From: Aptenodytes patagonicus
Lineage: Eukaryota > Chordata > Aves > Sphenisciformes > Spheniscidae
Length of the DNA stretch: 64,000 bases
Reading direction: 5' to 3'
Assembly (NCBI RefSeq): GCF_965638725.1
Contig: NC_134982.1
Location: 57,659,816-57,723,815, forward strand
A model generated the notes under the pieces. It saw nothing but the letters and a program-made list of their open reading frames with translations, had not been told where the DNA came from and made no database searches. The translations under genes and the position numbers were made by a program. Positions 23,396 to 34,837 of this stretch are shown in pieces (within the stretch, counting starts at the first letter, position 1; the number at the start of each line of letters is the position of its first letter).

Positions 23396-23993
23396 GTGAT
23401 GGGACTTAATTCCAGGCACTTACTCAAATTTAGTTTATGCACAAGCAGTTAGAATTGCATTGGACCAGAGCCTTTCCTTAAAAGCTATTGTGCAAAGTGT
23501 AAGAAGTAGCAGCTAAACATTGTCCACTCTCTTAATCACCAGAAGTGACACGGCCTTCATTAGTTTCAGTGAAAGTGGCTTTTCCCATATCCAGTGGCCT
23601 TACTGGATAGAGCTACAATTAAGGTATATATCTGTTTTTATCAGTAGGTGTTAGTTTCTGGTCTTTCAAGTCCTTTGGGTAGCCTGGTTTTACTTCTTAG
23701 GCATCAAATACTGTTATTTTAATTGTCATGTGTGGGAAGAAGACTGAGCAGTCTTTATGAGCTTTTTGTCTATTAAGCCTTTGCAGTGGATTCTTATGGA
23801 CGCTTAAGGCGGAGTCATTCTGGTTCCAGACCCTGCTGTAGCTCTGATTCTTGTGCGTGCAGATACATATATGTTATTTCAGCATGGTTATATGGCAAAG
23901 TGTATTCACCCTGCATGTTACTGCTGTCTCTTTCTAGCCTTGGGTGGTTTTAAAGTGCTATGTGGCAAAGACAGGTGCAGAAATGGAAAGAGA

Positions 23994-24071
23994 ACATGGA
24001 AACAAGTGGCACATGGAAACAAGTGGCTTATTTTCCTGTTTTTCAATGCAGTTCCCTGTTTCTCAATGCAG
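23994..24071 (+). repeat. Two tandem duplications making up the exon 5 acceptor region
   Basis: A 17-bp unit (ACATGGAAACAAGTGGC) is repeated exactly at 23994-24010 and 24011-24027. A unit of about 20 bp ending CAATGCAG is then repeated (AG at 24051 and again at 24071). The second AG is the one that keeps the MAT reading frame. Use of the first would add 20 nt and shift frame. Confidence 0.75.
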
Positions 24072-24215
24072 GGTTTGATGTTTGGCTATGCCACTGATGA
24101 AACTGAAGAATGTATGCCCTTAACAGTCCTCCTGGCACACAAACTGACTGCAAGGATAAAGGCTCTGGAACGGAATGGAACATGGCCCTGGGTTAGACCA
24201 GATGGGAAAACACAG
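24072..24215 (+). CDS. MAT-like exon 5
   Basis: 144 nt, phase 0. It encodes [21 protein letters not shown], and [10 protein letters not shown] with the substrate-binding Lys at 175. The acceptor is the second of two tandem CAATGCAG copies, and the donor is an unusual GTTCGT. The frame happens to be open upstream to 23853, but that part is intron. Confidence 0.92.
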
Positions 24216-25475
24216 GTTCGTAACATAGATCCATAAACTGTAAGGGTGAGAAACAATAGAAATCTTTTACCCTGACTGCTACTAAATCAGAATTCATGTT
24301 TGTCAAAAATGGTGCTGTCCTTTTCATGTTCCAAGGTGGTGTGAATTTCATATGGTACATTTGTATGTAGCACACATGGTTTGTTTAAACTGTTCTATCA
24401 GTGTCTTAGCAGGTTTCTTCAAAGTAACACTTGTATTTTGCTTCTTTTCCCCTGAAGATTAACAAGTTACTGACAATCAGCTGTTTTTTTTCTGAATAAA
24501 TATCAGCATTCCAGAAGCATGAACTGGGATAGTGCTATGGTTTCTCAGTTAAAACAGGGCTGTTCTTGATTCAAACCTCATACATGCTGTATTTGATCAG
24601 TGGTCAGAGCCACTGACAGCTGTGTTGCAGAGCTGAGTGCATGAGTTACTGAGCCTACTGTAAGAGTGATGCACTTTGGCATCAAAGGCAGTAAGTTCTC
24701 TGTCTCCCAGGCGGTGAAATCTGCAGGAGAGGAAAGGGAAGCCATACATGTGGCATTTCCAAGACACCAAGGTGTTTCAGTCTTAATTTCTGTTGCTTAG
24801 TGGCAATGAACTGCATTGAGTTACACTGCTGCAGTTGATGCAGTGCAACATGGATTGTGTCCCTACCATTTGTCAGCAGTGCACAGAACATGTGAATAGA
24901 CTGTTTTCTTTATGATGTATCTATCCAAGCATTTTTGCAGGGTGGGAGAATAGAGAGGTCGTCTTAGTCTGTAAGAAAACCAATACTAAGGATGGAGCAA
25001 TGCCAGTATATATTTGCATGTACATAAAAGCCGTGCAATAGGTAGCAAAGGATACAGCCCATCATATCATGATCTACAGTTGCCCATTTTAGCAGGGTCC
25101 TCCAAAAGTTATTTTGGCTTTACTTTGGTGTTTCACTATTTGAAGATATGTTAACATGCCAAACCGTGAATACTTTTAGCATCTGCCAGTAAAATCTTAG
25201 GCTTCTGTAGCTTTCTTGCTGTTGTTTTGGTTCTCTGTGGTGATACATGTAATATCCTTTAGTTAACTCTTTTGGTACTAGTACTTCAGTACTTTCTGTA
25301 TTTTAATTTTTTTCTTACAGTGATTTTAAGCATATGCAACAATCCATCATTTTTCATCCCATTTCCCTTCATCTGTTTATTTTTTGATGCAGAAAATAAG
25401 TGTGAGGTTCATTTTCATTTTTCAAACTGGTGCTCTTGGCCTTGTGTGTTCACTGTCCTTTTTTTTTCTCTCTAG

Positions 25476-25694
25476 GTCACAATGGAATACAAGGAGAGTA
25501 ATGGCGCAGTGGAGCCCATCCGAGTGCACACACTTGTGATTTCAGTACGTCATGCCCTAGACATAGCACTACAACAAATACAGAAGGAGCTAATGGAGAA
25601 AGTTGTTAAAGAAGTCATTCCGGAGAAGTATCTTGGTGAGGGCACAATTTATCATCTCTTTCCAAGTGAAAAGTTTGTAGAAGGTGGTCCTAAG
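25476..25694 (+). CDS. MAT-like exon 6
   Basis: 219 nt between CTCTAG and GTATGG, phase 0, no stop. It encodes VTMEY, PIRVHTLVISVRH, VIPEKYLGEGTIYHLFPSEKFVEGGP. The core motifs are kept, but QHD of the family is RHA. The open frame past 25694 to 25868 is intron. Confidence 0.92.
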
Positions 25695-27113
25695 GTATGG
25701 TACTTTGGAAAAGGACAGCCTATACAGACTTGGATTCTACTTTGCCACATGCTTCTAAATGTTCTCTTGAACAAAAGTGCAATACCTTTAATCAAGAAAG
25801 TCTATACATTTTTAAGGACACTTCAGTCATTTCTACTGGAATTTTCCTACTGGACAGCAGGCATCTAAACTGAAGCTGTACCTGCTTGGACAGCCAAATG
25901 TACAGATTCTTCAATCTTTGCCTGTATTTTAAATGACCAAAAGCCAGCCCTTAAGTTATACACTAAAATGCCTGACTGGAAGTATCTCTTCACTTTCACA
26001 GTAAAAATCGAAACCAGAAATAACAACAGATCTGATCTTCTACATTGAAATTATTCAGAAAGCTGAACAAATTTCAAGGGAGACCTTAATGTATTAAGTC
26101 TCAATACTCATTAGAATTTGACATGTGTTCTGCTTTCCAGGTGCTGGTACTAGGTAAGCCAGTCATTGCCGTGAAATTGTGAAATGTTTTGTTACACAAA
26201 ACTGACTAGTTTTGTATAAAGAGTTCAATGAAGGATTAAAACTACAAGGTGTGCTTATGATCACACTGGGATGATATAGGGATACGGCTTCCATTGAAGA
26301 ATAAATGTCAGCTTTACTCCCATATTACTTATTTGGGGATTTAAAATTAGTGGATTAATGCAATTTATCCTCTTTCAGGATGGAGTTTCTCAACACTCTG
26401 GAGTTCATTTATCAGCTTGCAGTCACCAGCTTTGCTAATCTGACAGAAAGGCAGTAATTCTCTGCTGGTTGAACAAGTTGGATCAGCTCATCAAGTTGTG
26501 GGAGGCAGACAAAAGTCCATGCGAGAGGGTGGGACTCCATTATCTGGGGCACAGGCAGGCAGGAAGAAGAAAGAAGAGTAGTACCAAGTGGTCCTTGTGC
26601 CACTAGTGAACTCAGCTAGAATTTCTGAGTACTCTTGTGCTGGCAGCACTGAGCTGCAGCTCTATGAAGCCGCTGCTTCCCCTTTAGTATGTGTATCTAA
26701 GTGAAGCTTGTTAACCTTTTAGGTCATACGTGATCTGTTTTTCAGGAAGGCTTTTGTCTCTCTAAATTCTTGGCCTCCATTAAGTGTTACTGAGTGAAGT
26801 CATTGGCTAGTAATACAGAGATAGTATTTCATGATTGCTGGTTTGAAGGGAGCACACTTTTTGTGATGTGTACAGTTGTGCCACATTCTTATCAGTCTTA
26901 AAAAGTGACTGCAGCACAGATGGCTTAGTACATCTCTGAAAAATACTCTAGTCATGTAGACCTCATTCATTAAACAGTTGCATGTGAAGGTGAACACTGT
27001 GAACAATGAGTCATATCTGTGGCAAATACAAAACAAAGCTGTACCCAATAACGTAGTATGGGATTGGGTAAACTGTCGTGTCTCATGAATGCATTCAGTT
27101 GTTTGTCCTGCAG

Positions 27114-27286
27114 AGTGATGCTGGAGTGACTGGCAGGAGGATACCTACGGAGGCTGGGGAGCCCATGGTGGAGGTGCATTCTCTGGAAAAGATCCCTCCA
27201 AAGCTGATCGTTCTGCAGCATATGCAGCTTGCTGGATCGCAAAATCGCTGGTGAAAGCTGGTCTCTGTAAAAGAGTATTAATCCAG
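27114..27286 (+). pseudogene. MAT-like exon 7 with 10-nt deletion
   Basis: 173 nt between CCTGCAG and GTAAGA; the family length is 183. It begins SDAGVTGRR. At about 27141, 10 nt that should encode the K-I-I-V-D part of the GRKIIVDTYGGWG motif are missing. Past that point the correct amino acids continue in another frame without any stop ([40 protein letters not shown]). In the frame set by the upstream exons, translation instead meets TGA at 27252-27254. That stop lies 166 nt upstream of the last exon junction, where nonsense-mediated decay would be expected. Confidence 0.93.
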
Positions 27287-27442
27287 GTAAGAGCAACTGT
27301 GAGAGTAATACACCATAACAGAAATTCTCTCATGTGTGGTCACCCCCTCAGTATACATACTACTATCACAGCCGCGCTCCAGTTTCAGAAAAGCATTTCT
27401 TATACTAGAATGGGGCTCCAGGAAGTTCCTCTTAGGGGTGTG

Positions 27443-27992
27443 TGTTGTGGTTTAACCTCAGTCGGCAACTGAGCACCACACAGCTGCTTGCTCACTCCCC
27501 CCCACCCGGTGGGATGGGGGAGAAAACTGGAAGAGCATGAGTGAGAAAAACTCATGGGTTGAGATAAAAAACAGTTTAATAATTGAAATAAAATAATAAT
27601 AATAATATAATAATAATAATAATAATACACAAAGCAAGTGATGCACAGCACAATTGCTCACCACTTGCCGACTGATGCCCAGCCAGTCCCCGAGCAGCGG
27701 CCCCCCCCCAGCCAGCTTTCCCCCAGTTTATGTACTGAGCATGACGTCACATGGTATGGAATGTCCCTTTGGCCAGTTTGGCTGTGCCCCCCTCCCAGCT
27801 TCTTGTGCACCTGCAGCCTTCTCAGTCGGTAGAGCATAGGAAACTAAAAAGTCCTTGGCTAGTGTAAGCATTACCTAGCAACAACTAAAACATCAGTGCG
27901 TTATCAACTTTGTTCTCATCCTAAATCCAAAACACAGCACTGTGCCAGCTACTAGGAAGGAAAGTAACTCTATCCCTGCCGAAACCAGGACA
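27443..27992 (-). mobile_element. Solo LTR in MAT-like intron 7
   Basis: A 550-bp LTR of the same family as the provirus at 2434, minus orientation, flanked by the 5-bp duplication GTGTG (27438-27442 and 27993-27997). It keeps the TGACGTCA octamer (27742-27749) and the trinucleotide tract. It is more diverged than the provirus pair, and the C-run is interrupted. It lies 156 bp after the exon 7 donor and antisense to the gene. The internal part was lost by LTR-LTR recombination. Confidence 0.92.
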
Positions 27993-27997
27993 GTGTG

Positions 27998-30526
27998 TTA
28001 TTAAGGAGCCCTATGAAGAAAGCCAAGGACATAGGCCAGGATGGTCCTGAAACAAGGAGTGTGTTCTCAGTAGTAGTCTTTCTACAACTCTGTTGCCATC
28101 CCTAGTCTAGGTACTTCTTTGCATCATCCTTGCTTTTACTTCCAGCAACTCTATATCCTCTGCATACACATGCATGCCCAGCACTCCAACCTGGGCTGCA
28201 CAGCACATTATAGACAGTTATGTTAGCAGTGTCTAGACGTAGTTGTGCAACCTGCTGTACTATATGGTTGTATTAGTTGTAACTTAAACCATTTTAAGCT
28301 GTATTTGAAACTACCTTAAAGTTACCATGAGTTCTCTACTGTGTGTTCCTCATATACTACTATGGTGTGAGGTGTGACTAAAAGCAAAATTCAGTTGTTT
28401 TTAAGAGTCTAAAACAAGAACAACTTTAATCAGTCTTATATGCTCAGAAGAAATGCACTTCCTTCCTGTGCATGAATTTTTGGGACTACTAAGTCTAAGA
28501 AGTCAGAAGAGGTATTTTATTGACCCCTAGACAGTTTCACCATTAAACATGAACCTAATGTTAACTGCTAAACAGTTGAGGTTTGTCTAGACGGTTTGCA
28601 ATATCAGTTTATAGACATGCTTATTCTGAGTAGCTGCTATGTAATAACTTCAACCCAGTACAACAAATTACTACAGTAAAAAGTAGCAGTGATCTGGCTG
28701 TTGTTTTGCTGAAGAGGTGTGTTTAAAACCTTTTACTTTCTCCATAGACCAGAGGAGAGGCCCGCTGGATGTGGTTATGATCAATGACATAGTATCCAGA
28801 CATCCCAATTAGGAACAAGCCCCCTTGCTTTAGATGTTGTGCATGTGTTTGATACCTGATTAAAGTCTGGAGTTAGTCAAGGAAAGGGGAGATTGGCAAT
28901 AAACCGAGCACAAATAGTGATGGTTAGCAAATTGTTGATAATTTTTTTTTTTATTTTTCTGAGGGGAGAGAAGACAAACTTTTGATTTCTTGGTATGCAC
29001 ATTTTGAGTGGCATTTTTGAACACATACATCACTGTCTTAGTTCTTGAGTTAGGTGGGAATGCTGTTATTCCAGTAATTCACAGAGACCCTCCTTAAATA
29101 CCTGGGCCCGACTCTAGACAAGGCAAGATTGATTTTGTTAACAGCAAACTATGGAGATGTCAGATACTAGCAATGAAGGTAAGATGGGAGGAGAGAGGAG
29201 AATGGGAGAGCAGAAAAGCAAATGTCCCGTGAAGTCATAGGAGGCTGGGTTAAAGGTTAACGAAAGGAAAAAAGTATCAAGTGGAAATGCAAAAGTGTTT
29301 TCAGCCCATTAGTGTCTGTGTGCTACACTAAGACCTTGCCAGCCTCCACTGAGGCTGACAATTGAGCTGACTCTGCTATGGATATTGTTTCCATGCTAAC
29401 CACTTTTTCATACTGAAAGGGCAAAATGGATAATGGAGGGAACTGCAGACTAATTAACTGTATATTATCACAAATACCATGTAGGCTTTTTTTAGTGTGA
29501 TATAGAATTGTCAGCTTATTGGTTAATGAAAAACAGACTTAGCATGATCTCAAAATTAGCTAAGGGGAAGATAGTCACGATTAGGGCAGTTTCTAACAAA
29601 AATCAGTTCTTGGTTACTAAGAAGTACATAGATAGAACTGAGACATTGGACTATTACTTCTTGAAATCTGTAGAAAGTAGACACAATGAGGAAGACCAGT
29701 GAAAGCCACAGAATGGTTTGCGTTGCTTAGTGACATTCAAGCAAAACGTATTTTCATCCAAATACACCATGATGGAAGAAAGTGAAGTGTATGTTAGCCT
29801 GTACTGCAGCAGGACTGGGAAAGGGACTGAATGATAAAAGCAAATACATTTCAGGAGAACCTGTCAGTGCTGTGCTGTGCAGTGCTGTGGTGAAAAAAAG
29901 CTAATGTGATTCTTGCATGTCAGAAAGGAGCTATAGAGCTCCTCTGTCCTTCTTTGAATGAAGTGAAATTACAGGGAATACTTCCTGGGTTACTTTGTCT
30001 ACTTCTGACAGCTGTGTTTTAAAAAGGACATGGAAATATTGGGTGACGTTCCAGGGAGTGCATGGAAATAACTCACTCTGGGAAAACGAGTCTGTGAGTG
30101 CTTTAGGAACGTGGAGCTTGTTCTCATCTTGTCCTAGCCAATCTTTTCTCTGCCTCAGCGAAAAACCCCAGAAATATTTGTAGATCTCAGAGTCTCCAGT
30201 CTCAAAGGCATGAAATCCTTGTGTCTAGCTGAGGCTGAAGGATGCAGAATGGCAGTATCTGAGGATGATTAGAAAGTACCTCTTTGGCTTTTAAGGAGCG
30301 TCACTTAGGTCTGATATTTGACCAGGCTGAGCATTCTGTAAGGAAAACAGATGATTTTCTAACATAAAAGACAAATAGCAAAAGCATATCTCCTAGCTTT
30401 CTTTATGCCGAAAAGGTGTGCATAAAATCTTCCCCTGATACATAAAATAAGCCTTTCCTTTCTTTTAAGGAAAAAGTAGGAAGGACTGTTTTAACTGTGT
30501 TTGGGTTGCATGCATGTGTTCTACAG
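27998..30526 (+). other. MAT-like intron 7, distal part
   Basis: AT-rich intron sequence with a T-rich run near 28940-28956. No gene, RNA or known repeat recognised. Confidence 0.45.
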
Positions 30527-30660
30527 CTATCATATGCTATCGGTCTGAGTCATCCTCTTGCAATCTCAGTGTTTCATTACGGAACGTCAGACAGATCTGA
30601 AGAAGAACTGCTTGAGATTGTGCAGAAAAACTTTGATCTACGCCTTGGAGCTATCATAAG
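30527..30660 (+). CDS. MAT-like exon 8
   Basis: 134 nt between TTCTACAG and GTTTGT. In the ancestral frame it encodes LSYAIGLSHPLAISVFHYGT, ELLEIVQKNFDLR and AIIR, open throughout. It is only in frame with exons 1-6 if the exon 7 deletion is absent. Confidence 0.92.
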
Positions 30661-33600
30661 GTTTGTGTGCTATTAGTACTTACTGAAAGGAATCATATTT
30701 TTAATGCTCTCTTTAACAGTTTAATGTTAAAGTCTCTGGCTCCTAACCTCATGAAAGTCACCTTCATCATAAATCTGTAATTGCTGTCATTTCTGTTCTT
30801 CCTTTACCCATGCACCCAGTACAACATATGAGGGCCAATTCATAAATCTGGTCACAAAATGTACTGAATAAGTAAGACTGGTCTAAATTATACCATGTTA
30901 TATCTCCCAGTAACCCTGGCAGTGTGCTACATTGCAGTTCATTAGTCGGGTGGTAGTGTGCTTGGTAAAGTAGAATTAAAATTTAGCATTAGATGTAGTT
31001 AGGCTTTCCAGTCTGTTTACAGGGTGTGTAAGGCTCCCAATCCCTGCCTTATCTGGAAGGCACCAGAAATATTGGCTCTTTCTGAAAGAAGTACTGGGGT
31101 AAGTATGGTCTCCTTGCCTTTGATCTTTAGTTGGCAACAACTTGTGAGACAACTGCCACAAGATAGAAAGGTTCTGGTGCCCTCACTTCACAAGCAATCC
31201 CACTGAAATGAGTGGGACATCATGTGCTGTAATTTGCCCTTGCTCATGCCCAGAAGCTGAGTGTCACCCTACCACAATAGTGGCAGTATGGTGTTTGCTG
31301 TTGCATATGTTCTGGGCATATTGGCCATTAGCCCAGAAGAGAAAAGACACCCTTAAGTGACTAGCTTCTTCATGAGGTGTAACATACCTTCTGCATCAGA
31401 AAAACTGAACACTGAGAGCCTGTCTCTAGTTGTCATGCAGTCTTGTGCAGCCTGTTTGAAGTCAACTAAACTTAATTAAAAAGGAATCCCGGCTTCTTAA
31501 ATGCTCTCTTAAGATTTTGTAAGTCATTGAAATATTGTATGCATTTGAAAAACAGAACAAGAATAAAAATCCCACCATGAGATGAGCTGTCTTGAAGTGA
31601 ATATTCAGTTGTGATTGGAAGCGTCATTGAGGCTACCATGCAGTCAGAGAGGACAAGAAAACCCAAACCTACTTACATTGCTTCCTGCAGCCAACCCAGC
31701 TATATTCCTTTCTGGAATATTTCTGGACCTCAAAAAGCAGGTCTTTTTAGACAAACATAATCCTTACACTTAAAGAAGCATGGGAATTACCCCTTTCTTT
31801 GAGAGAAGAAAGGGCTGGAGGAGAGAAGCAGATCAAGCAGCTGTCCTTATCAGCAGTTACCCACCTACATTCCAGGGAGCTGTAATTTGACCCTAGCATT
31901 TTTCCGTCTTTTTCTTCCTTTCATGACTAACTCGTGATTCTTTATGTGAACTTTGAGGAGGTAGAGCTTCTTGTCTATTTGTAGTACAGCTTCCTAAGAC
32001 CTAGTGGTACAGGCTTATCTTCTCAGTCCTGAAGAACTTTCGAATCTCTTGGCTGATTTTCACCAAACTTGACAGGCTCAGGCTGGACTTCCTAAAGTTT
32101 CATGAAATATGCAACTAATGGAGAGAAACACTATCTGTTTCCTCTTTTAAGGGAGCAGCCACACTGTGAGTTCACCCCTTATTAAACTCTCTGAAATTGA
32201 CATGGGAGCTCAAGCCTGAGACAGATACCAGCAAGAACTTGACTCCACGCACAGAAGAACCACTTTGTCACCTTGAGCAATGCGGGTCTTAAAAGTTCTG
32301 TTCTAAAATATACATGTTCTAAACATACATGTTAGCTATCTCATTATTTGAGGAAAATGCTTTTAATCATTCACTTCTCTTTCAAATCCAGAGCTATTAA
32401 TATAATTCTAGTCTCTATAATCCACAGGAATCTTGAGTGTAATTGACTCGGAGGGGAGAAATGTCAACATGTTAGTGAATAGGAAGTCTCTTTTTTACCT
32501 TAAAAAAGCAAAGACATTTCTGACAAGCTATATCAACATTTTGCTGGTGTGGCCAGCCTTTTGCACTCCTTTTCAGAATGTTTCCTGAACATATATGCTG
32601 AGAGTAGAGCTGACTTACATTTTTAATTGTCTGAGATAATGCAAGGCGTTATGGCAACTTCTGTTGCTAGGTAATGTTTTCCAAGAGTTACCAGTTCACA
32701 AGTATAATCAAAACTCTTCTTTGCCTTTGTCATTATGGCAGTTCACCGCCATCAGTAATTTGTGTGGTGGTTTCCAGACACTTTCCTTGATTTGGTGTGC
32801 TCAAAAATGCTGCATTTTTAAAATACATTGTCATAGCCCTGGAAGTGCTATGTGGCAGTAAGCTTATGGCAGTAAGAAGGGAAGAAAGCAGGCAAAAACA
32901 TGAGCATTGTTTAGTGAATATTTCCTTGCTAAACGTTACCTCACAATTTTTAAAATCCTGTATGCACCAAAGTACTTCATGATGTCTTTTCATTTAGTCA
33001 GCACTCACATTTTGATGGCTTTTGTATTAGGGTCAAGCACAAATGACTGTAGTAGCCATTGGAGCATGTGATCATGTTCCAAAACATTACTTGAAACAAG
33101 ACTTAGCTGCTGTACATCATAAATGACCCCATAAGTGTGAGAATGTGTAATCTCTTCACCATCTGAAACATATTCATTTTCCTGTTAGTATTTGTGCTTC
33201 TTTCCTTACTTTGCCATTCCTCCACCAATTTTCTCTCCAGCAGCTTACAATATGAATCATCTATTTTAAATGTGCTTCCAAAGATAATTAAACAACATAA
33301 TACCAAATAGAAGAAAGCCCAAGTAGAAGAAAATGTTTCAGGCCTTTCATGAAATGAAGAGAAACTTCAGTGTAGATACCTGTGGCTACCCATTTAGCAC
33401 AGCTGCAATCCACTATATTATGCAGGCTAAAAAGCAATAATCGTGACTTTCACCTTCATTAGTTATCTAGTCATAATCAGTGTTAAGCCCTAATCTAAAT
33501 AGTGACTTTGTGCATCTATATAAGCAGTTAAACCTCCACAGTTACTCAGTTACTCGGTCTACTAGATCATCATCTTTGGCTGCTTCTTTTGAGATCATCA

Positions 33601-33987
33601 TTGTCTTTCTGGCACAGTAGCATTAGAAAACATTCTATATTACACTTGCAATAACAGAAAACACATTGATGCTTGCACAGGTATAGCTGAACTTTATTCC
33701 AATTGTAATGCTTCTGCACTGTAATGCTTATAAAGCCTAACTGCATACTTACCACATCTCTGATACATTTGAAGAAAGCTGGCTGTTTCTAGTCACTTTA
33801 AAATTGCAACCATCAGCTCACTACCTTTCCTGCTGTAAATCTGGGTGATTGGGCAAGGAAACACCACCTAGGTTTTACTGTCTTTCTTCCAGGGATAATA
33901 CTGATTATCCCTCTGATGTGTCTCAATCATAATATACGATGGATTAGAGTTATGTGTAAGACCTGCTTTTTTTTTCTTTTCATTAAG
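30661..33987 (+). other. MAT-like intron 8
   Basis: 3.3 kb of AT-rich intron. Short open frames only; nothing recognised. Confidence 0.45.
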
Positions 33988-34090
33988 GGAGCTGGATTTG
34001 AAGAGGCCAATCTATCAAAAAACAGCTTGCTATGGGCACTTTGGGAGAGAAGAATTTACATGGGAAATACCCAAAAAGCTTGTGTATTAA
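33988..34090 (+). CDS. MAT-like exon 9 and stop
   Basis: 103 nt from acceptor CATTAAG to TAA. It encodes [20 protein letters not shown], then [13 protein letters not shown], closely following the family C-terminus PWEVPKKLKY. There is no canonical AATAAA within 1 kb after the stop. An ATTAAA near 35105 is a weak candidate. Confidence 0.92.
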
Positions 34091-34725
34091 GCTTTTCAGA
34101 ATGTTTCATGTAATTGACAGGTGGTTTAATAATCGGGTAAAATGTCAAGCTGTTCAAGAAAAGACTGTATCTGCTCTTTTTTAAATGACATTCTGTAGTT
34201 AATAGATTTACTGAAAATTATTTCTATTTAATTTCTAAGTTTCATAGTGGCCTTACACTTTAAATGCATGCTGCTCTATCTAACATACTCTTCAGCTTTG
34301 TCCTTGGTAACGTGAACAATTTCGGCCTTTGGCTGTGTTCAGATATTAAGTGCACAGGCTGTTGTGGAAGTTGAAGTCATTCCTGTTCTGCCAGGGAAGC
34401 CCACTACTGCTTACCCAGTTAACTTTGTACTGAAGTGAATGAAGTTGGTGAGGTAACTTCTAACAGCTGCCTGTGAGAGGAAAGCAGTAATAGCACAAAT
34501 TGCTGTAATTCTTTGGGCCAGGACTTCCACGACTACAGCTTTAGTTATGGTTCTTCTAGTCCAACGAAATTAGTAAAAATACCCATTTCGGAACATTGTT
34601 CATTGTAACCCTAAATATACCTAGCTTTGAGGTAGTGTTACCTGTTTGCTTTTAACATTATAGTTTTGTAAGCATATCTGTGAAAACTGATGAACTCCTA
34701 TGTTGTAAGTCTTTTACTCATTTAT

Positions 34726-34837
34726 AGCAACCTGAGCAACCTGATCTAGTTGAAGATGTCCTTGCCCATTGCAGGGGGGGGTGGTCTAGATGACCTTTAA
34801 AGGTCCCTTCCAACCCAAACTATTCTATGATTCTATA
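34726..34837 (+). mobile_element. CR1 3' tail fragment
   Basis: About 110 bp nearly identical to the end of the CR1 at 17365-17474 (AGCAACCTGATCTAGTTGAA, CTTTAAAGGTCCCTTCCAAC and the ATTCTATG octamers). It is an extreme 5'-truncated insertion of the same subfamily, 640 bp after the MAT-like stop codon. Confidence 0.92.

Larger units (their letters stand above)
10530..34090 (+). pseudogene. Divergent methionine adenosyltransferase gene with frameshift in exon 7
   Basis: Nine exons encode a homologue of S-adenosylmethionine synthetase, which makes S-adenosylmethionine from methionine and ATP in the cytosol. Exon lengths (73, 78, 123, 113, 144, 219, 173, 134, 103 nt) and phases match the MAT1A/MAT2A plan, except that exon 7 should be 183. 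Without the deletion the product would be about 389 residues; human MAT2A has 395. Most active-site residues are visible: H23, D25 and K26 in GHSDK, E51, Q129, K175 in RPDGKTQ, and GGGAFSGKD with SKAD in exon 7. Two invariant positions differ: GHPDK is GHSDK and GAGDQG is GAEDQG. The exon 7 deletion shifts frame and gives TGA at 27252-27254, truncating at 296 residues. It is too divergent to be MAT2A or MAT1A, so I read it as a third paralogue. It may be a recent pseudogene, a null allele or an assembly error. Confidence 0.85.

Noticed and set aside
25694-25868. Open frame continuing past MAT-like exon 6
   Set aside because: The exon ends at AAG|GTATGG with the family length of 219 nt; downstream residues are unlike any MAT.
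29860-29895. TGTGCTGTGCAGTGCTGTG short repeat
   Set aside because: A few imperfect units only; no sign of an array or function.
10530-34090. MAT-like locus as a processed pseudogene or as MAT2A itself
   Set aside because: It has eight introns with GT-AG ends, so it is not processed. Its divergence and changed invariant residues do not fit the highly conserved MAT2A.
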